Shown here in pieces: positions 11,801 through 23,190 of a DNA stretch of 64,000 nt. The stretch comes from Pomacea canaliculata (taxonomy: Eukaryota > Mollusca > Gastropoda > Architaenioglossa > Ampullariidae). Made by a program: the position numbers and the translations under genes. The first letter of the stretch is position 1. Every line of letters begins with the position of its first letter. Below the pieces are notes generated by a model. That model did not search any database. It was given only the letters and a program-made list of their open reading frames with translations, and was not told where the DNA came from. Where the stretch lies: assembly GCF_003073045.1 (NCBI RefSeq), contig NC_037592.1, positions 3,337,924-3,401,923 of the forward strand. Direction: 5' to 3'.

Positions 11801-14800
11801 TCCCTTTCACGTTGTACTGTATTCAAGTAGGTATCTGCTTTGCCTTCGGTATGACCGAGTCTTTTACCTTGACACAGCTGGTGTCCATTCCATGTGCTTT
11901 TGAACTGTCTTTTAATTAGTTTGCTAGGTCTTGTGGTGCTGTTAGTACCTTGACGGATGCATCCTGTGTGAAAAAAACTTCCATCTGGTTATTTAGCATG
12001 ATTGTGTTCACTGAGCTCATGGTGCGTTTTGGTGAGCCACATTTGTATGTTGAATTTTCATATCACATGCAAAATCACCCGGCTGGTGCTCCGGATCTCA
12101 TAAAACCAATGACTATACGAAATACAGTTGACACTCATAGGACACCAGGAACCTCTACTTGCAACAATCAAGCAACATAAGCGGTATGCTTTGGGTTGTG
12201 TCTTGGAAGGAGACATTGTCGAAGACTGTCCTTCAAAGTACCTTAGAGGAGGATCAATGCTGTGGTGGTCAGAGGAAGAACTGGCTTACGAACATCAAGG
12301 TTGTCTTGTGTAGAACCTGCTCGCTATCACCAGACAGGCATAAGTGGCTGGCCTTAACAGTTGCTATGTCTGTTCATGTGCTCCCCACAATAACAGGCAT
12401 CAGTCAAGGGACAAATGACTGACTGACTAGCCATAAACCCTTTTGTGCCACATTTTGTGAAAAGTATTTTGGTAGATGTCTCACTGATGGTGAAGGTGCC
12501 TCTCTATCAGGATGTGACAGTGTTCTTACCTGGACTAAAGCTAACCTGTTCCTCTGCTTGCGTTTCCTCAGTGAAAGTGTTGAGGGGATTATGGTTTCAT
12601 TTGGTGGCTGATTAGGCTTATCCTTCTGTAATTCTGCAACTGTTTGCTTTCTCTCTCTTTCTTAAAGTATGACTAGTGACTACATCCATTCTTTGTGCTC
12701 TATTCTTTGCATTCCCAAGCTCTTTGGCACAGAGCAGTGACAGCCTTTGTTATTAAATTCCCAAAATGCTTGAGCAGATCAGCTGGAGTATCAACACCAA
12801 GTAACTTTCCTCCCTTCAGCCTGTGTATGTATTACTGGTAGGTCTGCATGTTTGCTGATTCTAGTCTGGTTACATTAAAGGATGTTAGTATCTGTCTTCA
12901 GACTTCAGCCAAAAGTTTTACAGGTCTTTACAATATTCAGACCATTGGTTGAGTACAGCAGGGTTTCTGTTATGAGGTAGCCATTACTGTCTTTAGTGAG
13001 TAAAATCCTGAATCACAATTCATTTCTTTTTACTTGGAAGTTGCTTTGGGTTTGCTTTTCCTATTTTTCTTCAACGCTTTCCTTTCACGTGATTATTATT
13101 AAAATAATAATTAAGTAGATTTATATAGCGCTTTACCCAAGAAAGCAATGTGTTGACAGCGAACCCTGTTAGTGTAGTGTTTGTTTGGTATATAAAGTTG
13201 ATCGTCATAGTATAGGGAGTGGTATAAATGATGACTGCATGTGATCAGATATAAAGATAAGGAAATCAAACATCCAACCTTCTCTACGTTACACCTACTT
13301 ATAGGGCTAGCTGGTGTTTAGTGATATATCCATAGTCGCTAACTCTTAAACACTTAATCCTTCTCATGACCTATACTTCTGCACTAAAGCAACAATATAT
13401 ATATTCATATACGTTTCCTGTATTATTTTATACTTACATGATCTTGTCTTTTAGAAATATTTTCTCACTCTCATTTTTTTAAATACATAGATACAGACTT
13501 CTTCTCGAGGACCTTCTGGAACATACTCACAAAAACCACCCTGACTATCTACAACTGAAAGGTACAATTAAACAGCTGTTTTCTAACTATTAATTTCTTT
13601 TACTTTACAGTTTTGATTATTCATTTTATACCCATGTGAATTTTTTATTATTTATGTCTCTTTAACTGCTGGTATATTTGAAAATGTTATTGAATTCTTA
13701 CATGGAAGTTAACCAGCTACATGATAGAGTCTGTCTTATACTTGCTCTCCCACTGGGTTTTTTATGTAATGCATTTGGAGTATTTATCACATCATATTGT
13801 CCGCTATTCTGTTGACACAGAAACATTGGTTGCATGGCAACTGTAGTTGAGAGCTGGAGCCAACTATAGTCAGAATCATAAATATTTTGAAAATCCTCAG
13901 CCAGCTTGCTTAAACGCCTTTCATGATACCATATTGCTGGATGATACATTTTACTTGTGTATTATTTGTGTATCATTTGCTTTTACTAGTAGAGTGAATT
14001 AAAAGAAGTAAATAAAATCAGACTGCATGAATAAAACTATTTTTGCTTAGAGGCCACAATACAAATGGAAAAAATTGTCAAGCACATGAATGAATCCATG
14101 CGACAGAAAGAGAATTCTCAAAAGATGTTGGCCATACAGAAGTGTTTTGACAGCTCTGCTCCTCAGATACTGCAGCCTGGACGCTTGTTTCTGAAAGAAG
14201 GGCCACTGAAAAAGGTGATTTTTTAAAAATAGGTAAATAAGCATGTGATGACTTGTTCGTCCTCTTCGATCTTTTGCTTAGCAGCTGCTTCTGGTCCTTT
14301 GCCATCAATCAGGCATTTTATCTGCTACTACAAAATTACAGCAACGAATATCCAATAGTTACTTTTTCCTGACATGACATATTTGCTCAAAAAGCCAACA
14401 AGCAATTTCAAACTAGAATGAAACAAGACAAAATTTACCTTACAGAACTAAATACATAATAGCATAATTTTCTCGCGCGCCCGCGAACAAACACACTCGT
14501 GCACACCAAGTTAATTTTTTGCTGCTTACTTTTCCAGCTGCGATTTTATCGTCAACTTTCGATATGTCCATTCATTTGTGTGTTGTACAGCGTCTGTAGC
14601 GACAGTGTGAAACTTATTTTTTAAATGTCCTCTGACATGGAAAGCTCTGTCCCTTGGCCTGACAGGCTGAGGGGATCGGCTGTCCTTAATTTTGTCGATA
14701 AACTTATTATTATTAACATGACTTGTTGACAATTTGTGTTCAGTATTAATTGGGTCCACAATGTTTTGAGTGAGGAAGGAGAAGGATACATTTTGTGCTG

Positions 14801-17485
14801 TTGCCAATGGCTTAGTATATGGCTTTGATCAAACTCAAACACACAAACATTGTTACACTCAAATATGTATATGGCAGCGCGATACACTTTTCACATACAT
14901 TTACACACACGTTGACATTTGTTCAAGTGTATCTAAAGCAGCCTGTAAGGGAAGGAGCAACAAGTCTCTATTATCTAATTCATTTATTAAGTAAATATCT
15001 GTTATGGAATTATATGTTATGACTTTGAGCAGTTTGATTTCTTGCATCTAAACCGACTGCTGTATTTTCAGGTTTCCCGCAAAGGAGGAAATTCCCGCGA
15101 AAGAATGTTTTACCTTTTCAATGACATGTTGTTATATGGAAAGCCTAGACTGCTGGACAGTGGTGGCAACAGATACATCTGTTGTTGTGTCCTTCCAATT
15201 AAACACTGTTGCCTTGACAGTTGTGGAAGTGTGTTCAAGGTAAGATAAGAAAAGGTGTGTTCAGGAGCTATCAAATATTCACATATTGTTTCATTCTGAA
15301 CCCCCCCCCCCAAAGAAAAAATGAATAGTGAACTGCGAAAATTATTGCGAAAGATTATTGTGGGGTTTATAAGGCGTATAAGTGTTGTGCAAATACAAGG
15401 CTTTCTGCAGTGTTCTATATTTGCTCTTCAAGGTACTTTTTGGGGAAAGGAAGGGTGTTGCAACCTTACCCTAACCCTAGTTTCAAGAGAGTATTTCAAG
15501 CGACTTTCTTTTTTCATCAGTTATATGTTACAATATTCCTGTATTTAAACTTGAAAAGCATTGCAGTAAGGTTGACATACTAACATTTACTTATAAATTA
15601 TATATACAAATGCCTCCATGTGCTGGTGTTTTAATTTGTACAGATTACCTGTAAGGAAGAAAGATTGGTGCTATTTTCAGAAGAAATTGGTGTGGCACAG
15701 TCTTGGAGTGATGCCATAGAAATGGCCATCCGGTGGGTGGTGGTAGTATTGATAATATTAATGGTTCATTCCACCAGACAGACATTTATAAAATAATTCA
15801 TTCATATACTGCTACCCTTTATATATACAGCTGCACTTATGTGAGTTATCTTTACAACTGCTACATCTCTACACCGCTGACTTTCCATTTGCCACATTTT
15901 CTCTATACACACCGCTGCCACCACTGTTTTCTGTGCATTTGTTATGTCTAGGCTTGATTATTGTAACACCTTGCTTGCATGCTGCCCTGTATACCTTATT
16001 CATAAAATCTAGAAAGCAAAGAATTCAGCTACATGTCTGGTGCTTAGAGGTAAGAAACAGGACCATGTCACTCCTCTCCTGTGTTTTCAGAACGAGCTAC
16101 CCATCCGTTGTCGCAATAAGTACAAGCTGTTTGTGTTGTGTTTTATTTATTTATTTTTTTTTTTTTTGCAGGCTTCTGCCCTATTTTTCTGAATTTTTCT
16201 TCCCCTTCATCCCAGCCAGACTACTCCGCTCTTTGATGACGGGTACACTCACTATACCTGTCACCAGAACAAACACATATGGTCACCAGATTTTTAGTTT
16301 GTTGCGAAACAGTGAAACTCGCTTCCTTTCCACATCCGCCAGCTACCCACTTTAAACAAGCACTAAATTGTCTGTTCCATAAGCATTACTCTTTACACCA
16401 ATCAACTGTCAATAGTTTTGATTATAGTTTAGTAATTAGTCTTCTCATCTTCCTCTGCAGATAGATGACACTCCCCATCCTTACTGTTTGTTCCCTGATT
16501 CCGCTTTGTGTCTTCTATGTTTGTCTTTTGTTACTTGTCATCATGGTTGTTTTTCCTTCCCTCGTTTATATGCTGTCTATGATTCCAACTTATCTCAAGC
16601 ACTAAGAGCATGCTCCTCCGTGATTTTTTTTAAAGAGCGTTTGGTCACCTTTGAAAAATTAGGGGAAGGGGTTTCGTTTCAATGATTTTTTTCCCTTCAC
16701 TTATATTACTTTTTATTTTATTTACTACTATTTAATATTTTAGAAATATTTTAGATGGAAAACACAAGAAATATTGCTGAAACTATTCATGCTTGTACCA
16801 CTGGCTTACCGTAGCTTGCTTCAGTTCACTAAGGTAAACCTGAAAAGCTAAGTACTTTGAAAACCCTAAAGTAAAGAGAGAATTTTCAGAAATCAGAGCA
16901 ATACTAACTAAAGTGCATTCAAAAATAATTCCGTTCAGAGTACATGGTGATTGAAGAGCACAGAGATCTATGGGTTTTTGTTTATGTTGTTAAAAATTGT
17001 TGTTTTGTAACCCCTTAAGAAACATCAGCTATGAAGAAGGCATTACGTGAATATTTTAAAAGAAAAGATTAACAGTGGAGAAAATAATCATTTCTCAACA
17101 GAAAAGCCAAAAGGGACTTCCTGACATTAAAAAAGACCCAGCAGTCGCAGGATACCTCTACGGGTACGTTTATTACGCACACATCAAAAGAGTTGGGATC
17201 TGGAGGTTTAGTGTTTTTATTTATTTCGTTTTGTACAATTTAAGTTGTGTCTACATATGTGCTAAAGATCTTCCATTACAACTTTTTACAAAGTTTTCAG
17301 TCATCTTGACTTCCTATATTTGTCCCTGTTTGCAAAGTGTACAAAATGTTTACCTTTTGACAACTTTAAATATTACCATCACAATAAGTAATGATATTTT
17401 CTGTTCCTTGCTATTCCTGCCTAATGTTTCTGGGTTTTTTTTAATAATTGCTTTGACTCATTGCATGAAACTAGATGACATCTGA
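5868..17485 (+). CDS. ARHGEF39: DH-PH Rho guanine nucleotide exchange factor, ARHGEF39-like
   Basis: Ten coding exons keep phase: 5868-5874, 9868-10028, 10838-11032, 11232-11350, 13491-13561, 14051-14214, 15072-15239, 15644-15732, 17102-17163 and 17475-17485 (1047 bases, 348 residues). Residues about 33-205 form a Dbl-homology domain (EIIKELIEAEKTYLNHL; the LIMPVQQIPRYRLLLEDLL block is the conserved helix that contacts Rho GTPases). Residues about 226-325 form a PH domain (MFYLFNDMLLYGKPR; SWSDAIEMAI). The product should load GTP onto Rho-family GTPases at the membrane. Length, domain order and the lack of FYVE or SH3 domains fit ARHGEF39 (335 residues in human) better than FGD proteins. The start is the ATG of a 7-base exon followed by GTAAGT; the last two exons are the least certain. 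Confidence 0.85.
6811..7100. repeat. 290-bp foldback (inverted repeat) in intron 1
   Basis: The arm 6811-about 6944 pairs with about 6978-7100 almost throughout; both contain GTCTGCGCATGCGCATGAAG or its complement. The left arm has a small extra segment near 6892. The loop is about 35 bases and AT-rich. It looks like a foldback MITE. Transcribed as part of intron 1 of the ARHGEF39-like gene, it would form a long hairpin. I could not identify a target duplication. Confidence 0.8.
7520..8250 (-). mobile_element. Degraded LINE-type endonuclease relic
   Basis: On the - strand, LIDHIYILSQNIIEV and then, in another frame, GCSDHFPISLTW resemble the end of the endonuclease/exonuclease/phosphatase domain of non-LTR elements. 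A further frame-shifted stretch with FRNFEESEFLADLYSSP resembles the linker that follows this domain. No reverse transcriptase can be read next to it. It lies antisense within intron 1 of the ARHGEF39-like gene. At least two frame changes mark it as old. Confidence 0.4.
11398..11830 (-). mobile_element. LINE 3'-end fragment (reverse transcriptase C-terminus), antisense
   Basis: On the - strand the frame reads TLLATVTWHKLVRFGHVTRH and then DTLSKTVLRDTLECGER, the familiar end of RTE/CR1-like reverse transcriptases in invertebrates. The strand ends with AAGTCAAGGGACGATGAATA, a short 3' tail. It is 5'-truncated and lies in intron 4 of the ARHGEF39-like gene. Confidence 0.6.
12110..12432 (+). mobile_element. 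LINE 3'-end fragment, same family as the preceding one but opposite orientation
   Basis: The frames contain GHQEPLLATIKQHKRYALGC and ETLSKTVLQSTLEEDQCCGG with QRKNWLTNIK, parallel to the antisense copy at 11398-11830. The piece ends CAGTCAAGGGACAAATGACTGACTGACTAG, i.e. the family 3' end with a short TGAC-type tail. There is one frame change and strong 5' truncation. Confidence 0.6.
13085..13145. repeat. TATAGCGC-type dispersed repeat fragment
   Basis: GATTTATATAGCGCTTTACC, preceded by an AT-rich (ATT/AAT) stretch, matches the module at positions about 80, 2950 and 19820. It lies in intron 4 of the ARHGEF39-like gene. Confidence 0.5.
15935..16690 (+). mobile_element. LINE 3' fragment (end of reverse transcriptase), heavily decayed
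   Basis: Shifting frames read SRLDYCNTLLACCPVYLIHK, then QDHVTPLL, then PIRCRNKYKLFVLCF, and later TLTIPVTRTNTYGHQIFS. This is the order found at the end of CR1/L2-like reverse transcriptases in molluscs and other animals. Several indels and a T-rich insertion near 16145 show that it is old. It lies in intron 8 of the ARHGEF39-like gene, in sense orientation. Confidence 0.65.
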
Positions 17486-18975
17486 AAACCATTGGATGCC
17501 GGGTGAGCAAGACGAGAGTGACGACTACTGTTCACCAGACTGCTACTGCTTGCATTTCATTCAAGCTCGTCTCCAAAACATTTACAGAAGTTTGAATAAT
17601 CAGTAATTTAAAACTCAAACATTCAAGTTAGAAGTAGAAGGATAGAAAAACTCCAGTTTAAGCATTAATTAACACTTCAAATCACTGTGGTGACCTCACA
17701 TCAACTTACTTCCATTTGGCAATGATTATTATGCAGATACCCTGCTGAAAATAATTAGTTTGAACATAATTTTCATAGTTATAGTGAACATTTTAATAGC
17801 ATTTTTCCAGTGATTCACTCGGAGCACTTTACAAAAGTGATACTCAGACCAAGATCCATGTAAATGGAATCACTGACAACCATGCACCCATATTCGCATG
17901 TAACAGATATGCTCACTTCTACAACAGACACACCTAGAAGGTAAATACAGACACACGTTATGCCACTCATGGTCAGCAGCAGGAAAGCCTCTGTTCTTAA
18001 AAAATGTGTCTTAAGTTGGGACTTCATGGTGGTAAAAGAATAAAAGTAACAAAGGAGAATGGGTAATCTGTTCTTGGTTAATGGAGCTTGATAGGAGAAA
18101 GACCTTTGTCCATACGTCTTTGTTTAAATGAGTGGGACTCGAAGATGCTAAAAGTATTAATTGTTTTGTCCTAAAGTACGAAATGTTCTTTTATATGAAT
18201 TATGACAGGATGCTATAAACTGATGATTGCACTTGAAAGTTCCCCACATTGAAAAAATCCTAGCCAAATCATATTTTAGCTATCCTTAAAAATGAAAAGG
18301 CCAGTGTACGTAATTACTTAATTTTTTATTTATTAATTATGCTGTTTGTTCTTTATCCATCCACTGAACTTAATTTATAAAATTTTAACATAATAATAAT
18401 GTGCTGGTGGTGTTTTAAATCCTACTTCTATTTTTATTCTTCTATTATTTTCTCACTTCCTTTAATTTTACCTACGTTTTCAAAGCCCAGTTTGTTGCAA
18501 AATAAACCAATAAGACTGCCTCATTTCAGGAAAACATGAAAAGAATGAACACTATTTTAAAGCCAGGCTCTCTGCACATTACAAACACAAAAACAAATGC
18601 AAATATCTGAACAATTACAACTATTCATTTAAGAATATTTAATCCATGTTTATGTATAATGCAGAAACAAGAATGTAGAATATCTAATGAAAAAAATTGA
18701 TATAATTTAAAGGAAAAATAGAAATTGAAAATCTCTATATTGATAAAGTGTCAGCTGGTATAGCTTGCATTTCTACTAACTTTTTTTGCTTGTTGTAGAT
18801 TAAATGTTACTCATCCCACACAAAATTTATTAAAATATATTCCTGTATTGTTGTTACTTCTGTAAACTGTGATTTTATTATAATGTAAAGAATACTTTTG
18901 TGTAAATGTATGCAATGTTACTATTTTTTGTCTTTGATATTGTCTTGATTAAAGTAAACCATTAAAGTACCCTTA
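17486..18975 (+). other. Probable 3' untranslated region of the ARHGEF39-like gene
   Basis: The sequence after the stop is AT-rich with no coding frame. Candidate ATTAAA poly(A) signals occur at about 18948 and 18960. A TATAGCGC-type fragment is present at about 17795-17835. The extent is inferred. Confidence 0.35.
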
Positions 18976-19740
18976 GTTTTGACATTTATCTCTTGTTATT
19001 CTTTATTCATAGTCAAAAAGTCTGGAAATCAAAATTAAAAATTTAGCAATTTTACCTAATTTTATAATCTCCTTTTTACAGCTGTTAATAGCAACGATCA
19101 TCCCACCTTAGGCCAATTTTCTAGTGATGAATCAGAGTTTATGCGTGCATCTTCAGTTCTGTTACCGTCAGGGGTATCAGCCTTCTGCATCCCGTCTACT
19201 CTGGTAGGCGTGACAATCTGTCTATAATGCAGTGTTTTTCTTTTGTCTTTTTTAAAACTTTTTGCCAGGAGTATTTACGAGTATTGTTTGAAAGATATAA
19301 GATGAGTTTCTCCCCACAAAAGCAGAGTAGGACATACTGCAAAAGAATACCTCACAATATACTGTTTGCCTCTACCCTCTACCTCTACTGCCGTGCTATC
19401 GTTTCACTTTTTTTCTAGTTCTAGTCTTTTCAGTTTCTGTCAGCTTTTTCATTCTGTCCTGGGACGATGATTCTTGCATTGTTTTTTCTGACTAAAGTTT
19501 TTGTTTTTCTAACTGATGTCTAAAATCTTTCAGTTGCTTGTGGGTGTATCTTATGAGGGCTTTTCCTGACAATCCCAACTTTTCTCCGTCTTGTTTAAAC
19601 TATCTTATTTATGAGCTCACCTAGAAACTCTACGTTTAAGTTGTGTATGACGCAGTGTGTGCAACAAAACGCAAATTCTAATGAGAACTGTTAACACAGC
19701 TTAAGAGAAATATTTAAAATACAAATACTAAAGCAAAAAA
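18976..19740. other. Intergenic sequence
   Basis: AT-rich sequence between the putative 3' UTR and the right repeat copy. I see no gene or mobile element in it. Confidence 0.4.
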
Positions 19741-22086
19741 GTATCAAAACGAAAATTCCAGGATTCCACCAAGATTAATTAGAGTTAATTAAAAAAAAAT
19801 AATAAAATAAATAGCACATTTGTACAGCGCCTTTTTCCAGCATCAGCCAGACTCAAGGCACTTTACGTATTTGCATGCAAGCACATCATATTAATTTATA
19901 AATATGATAATTCATACATTGACGCTGCTTGGTACGTAGTGTAGCATCATTCAAAACTGCGCTGTACCTAAACGAATGGGAGGAAACTTCTGGAAGCTTT
20001 GAATTGTTCTAGTATGGATTACTTCCCTTCAACAGCTAAACAACGTCAACCAATCAGGTATTTTGTTATGTTTGAAAGTAGGCAAATATTCATTTGCTCA
20101 TGTCACGGACCTGTGTATTGGATACAGTCATGTTCAAGTGCGATGTTGGAGCCTCGTGCAGGTTTCTCAATTCGACAAGGATTTGTACTCATACAACCAA
20201 AGATGACAAGAAGTGAGTAAACTTTAAATACTAATGTATACTTTAATAAAATATATATATTTGTTTGGCATTGTATGTTTGTATATAATGCGTAAATATT
20301 TCTTGTTCATTTCTATGTTTGACCTACTTGCGCTCCTCCATTTTTTACTACCGCCAATTCTAGCCATCTGGACAAATATCGTCTGATTCTAGAAAAGAAC
20401 ACGGTCATGGTTTCCTCTCGCTCTCTGGTCAATGTCGCTCGCTATTGGACCATGAGCCCCTAAAGTGTTAAATAGTTTGAAAAACACGGGAGGCAAGGAC
20501 TGGTCCGTTACATGGTACCAATAAAGTGATACTGATTGTCGTCTTAGTCCCCTTTGTATCTCCCTGCTTCTTGGTGGGAGTGATGCTGTTGGTGGTCTTA
20601 GCAATTTAACCAAAAGTAGGAAAGACGTTTTCTACAATAAGAACAATATAAAACATGTTAAAGGGGGGACATGTTTGATGTGGCCAAGCAACCTAAAAGA
20701 AAGGAAAATATGTGTATAAAAAGGTAATGACAACAAAGACACATAAACGAGCAGAATGAACAAAACAAAATAATGGGCACCCGCGCAGCAATACCGCACA
20801 GACGCGCAGCCACACGCCGAGTGGCTACAATAACAAACAAAGCAACCCCCTTGCTTGCCGCCTCGCACAACACGCCGTGACAAGAACACTCACAAGCCGC
20901 CAAGTTCAAGAGACTTCCAAATCACCCCATGAGAAACAGACTGGCTCAGCCGACGAAGGGAAGGTTGAAAAGGGGAAGTTTCATCCACCAGGCTAGGATC
21001 CTTGAACGAAAACACCGAGACATCTTGGAACACGACCTCAGAGAGATCCCCCTGTGCCGGACAAACCCAGCATGGAATGAAACTGCTTTCCCCCTGATTC
21101 ACTGCAGCATCCCTGGTGTCAGCAAGAAAGACTCCCTAGACGCTGTGAAGAAGTCCTGTACTATGGATTATATCCACAACAACTTCCCACAAGATCAATG
21201 GACTCACGTGTTCACTGACGGGTCAGCCGAACAAGCCGTGAAAAATGGTGGCGCCGGAATTTACATCAGGTACCCAGGAGGAAGAGAAGACTGTCTTTCT
21301 CTCGCAACCGGCCTCTACTCCACCAACTTCAAGGCTGAAGCAGTTGCCATTCAGACCGGTGCCACCCACGTTAAAAACAGTCCAGACACCTCCAACAACG
21401 TCGTCTTCTTACGGACGCACTGTCTGTTCTGCAGCCTACAGACTGCCAGAGACAAGAAACTGAACGACCTGTCCACTGCTCTCTCCTCCTTATGCGGAGA
21501 CTGCACAGTCGTCTTACGGTGGATTCCCTCCCACTGTGGGTTTTTGGCAACGAAGCCGCAGACACTCTTGCCAAGGAAGGATCCAAAAAAGAGCAGCAAG
21601 ACAGGTCCACCACCTACAGCGAAGTCAAATCCATCATCAAGGCCAAACAGCACAACAAGTGGCTGCAGCAGCACCCACGTTTCAACCGAAACGACCCATA
21701 CTACCTGCTTACAAGAGCTGAGCAGGTCATTATTTTCAGGCTGAGGACAGGCCACAACCGTCTCAATCACCACCTTTACACCAAGCTCCGAATCGGCCAG
21801 ACAGACCAGTGCCCGTGCCAGACAGGCAGTCAGACAACAGCACATCTACTGCAAGAATGTCCCATGCACGAAGAACTCAGCACCGCATTGGACTGATGAG
21901 ACGCCAGTATTGAGGAAGCTACACGCAGCCTGGAGGACCTGCGCGCACAGCATCATTTGTGCAGGAGGCAGGCGTGTCCATTTGAGTGATCGACGAAGAA
22001 GAAGAAGAAGAACACTCACAGACACAACTAAAGAAACTGCCAATCACTTAGTCCCTCCTCGCGACCGAAACAATAACTGGAATTTC
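19741..22086. repeat. Right copy of the duplicated repeat, interrupted by a LINE
   Basis: The match to the left copy starts at GTATCAAAAC (19741) and ends at about 22086 (CAATAACTGGAATTT). It is continuous except for the LINE at 20895-22007, and it carries the unoccupied site for the outer hAT of the left copy near 22046-22053. Sequence outside these bounds is unrelated to the left copy's right flank. Confidence 0.8.
20895..22007 (+). mobile_element. 5'-truncated LINE with RNase H domain
   Basis: The insertion is flanked by a 13-bp duplication AAGAACACTCACA (20882-20894 and 22008-22020) and ends in a (GAA)n tail, as expected for target-primed reverse transcription. The reading frames encode an RNase H domain: TDGSAEQA (first Asp), KAEAVAIQ (Glu), LRWIPSHCG and FGNEAADTLAKEG (last His and Asp). 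A CPC-x8-H-x4-C knuckle follows near the end. RNase H-bearing LINEs include the I, Nimb, R1 and LOA clades; an I/Nimb-like element seems likely. Frame changes near 21415 and 21535 make it inactive, and the reverse transcriptase is missing. Confidence 0.85.
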
Positions 22087-23163
22087 TCTGCCGAGACAGA
22101 GGTCTGGCTGAAGACATCCTTTTTTTCCCCCTGAAACCCACTCAAGCCGTTACTTGTTACAGTCAGCCGCCATCGAGATCCTTCTCTCCCCCGATGACGT
22201 GTTTTCTTCCTGTGACGATGTTTCTTTTTTTTTCCTGTGACGATGTTTCTTCTTGTGACGATGTTTTGTTTGGCGACGTCATAGGCGAGACCCCCTCCCT
22301 TTCCGTCTCCCACGTGACCGCTTCGTCAGCCTGTGTAATGGCTGCCATACAAACACTGTCACAGATAACAGATGATGATACATATACAAACACAGCAAAC
22401 AGTGCTAACATCTGAAGCCACCTACACAGATTCTCTCGTAGCCACGATGCACAGCTCCGCCTACCGTCCAGGGCGGCCATCGGCTGACATACCGGCGCCA
22501 GGAATCGTCTTACCGCTCAGTGACACGTGACCCAGGAGACACGTCAAACATTTCAAAATGAAAGACTTAGTTTGGAAGCATATTTAACGAAGATTTTTTT
22601 CCCTCGACAACCATCGGATACCGACATTTACATATGACACTGTCACAAAGGTTCACCTCAGGCATACATTCGAGACTTAAGATTGGTTTCATCATCTTTA
22701 TTTTTGCTATGTTGGACCTGAGACTACGCCAATGGATGAATAAAGGTTTTGTGAGATACAACTGTCAGTATGTTGGTTTTTGCGTGTTTTGTGTTTGAAT
22801 GCGTGGGAAGGGTAACCACGGAAGAAAAAAATAATGGTCGGTCGAGGGTGGGTCATACATTCTATTCACACTACGAAGTTTCAAACATCCACAGCTGCAT
22901 AGTTATAGCTAATCGGTTTTAAAAAAAAATGGAGCGAGAGTAAACGTATAAACTTACATCACAATAAACGTGTCCCTACCAGCATGCTACATTTGTGCGC
23001 CTGTCGGCAGTCCACGTATACCAGGCTCTGAACACGTTGAACCACCTACCCTTGGCATTAAAATATTGTCACTAGGCAGCGCTGCCGCAGACGCGCGTGC
23101 ATTGTCCTATCATGATCGACAGCCACGCACGTTGGTCGCAGCAGCGGGTGTCCGACAAGGTCT

Positions 23164-23190
23164 GGTGCTGCTGCTGCTGCTGCTGCTGCA
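23164..23190. repeat. (CTG)n trinucleotide repeat
   Basis: About eight CTG units within the GC-rich, possibly promoter-proximal stretch. Confidence 0.85.
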
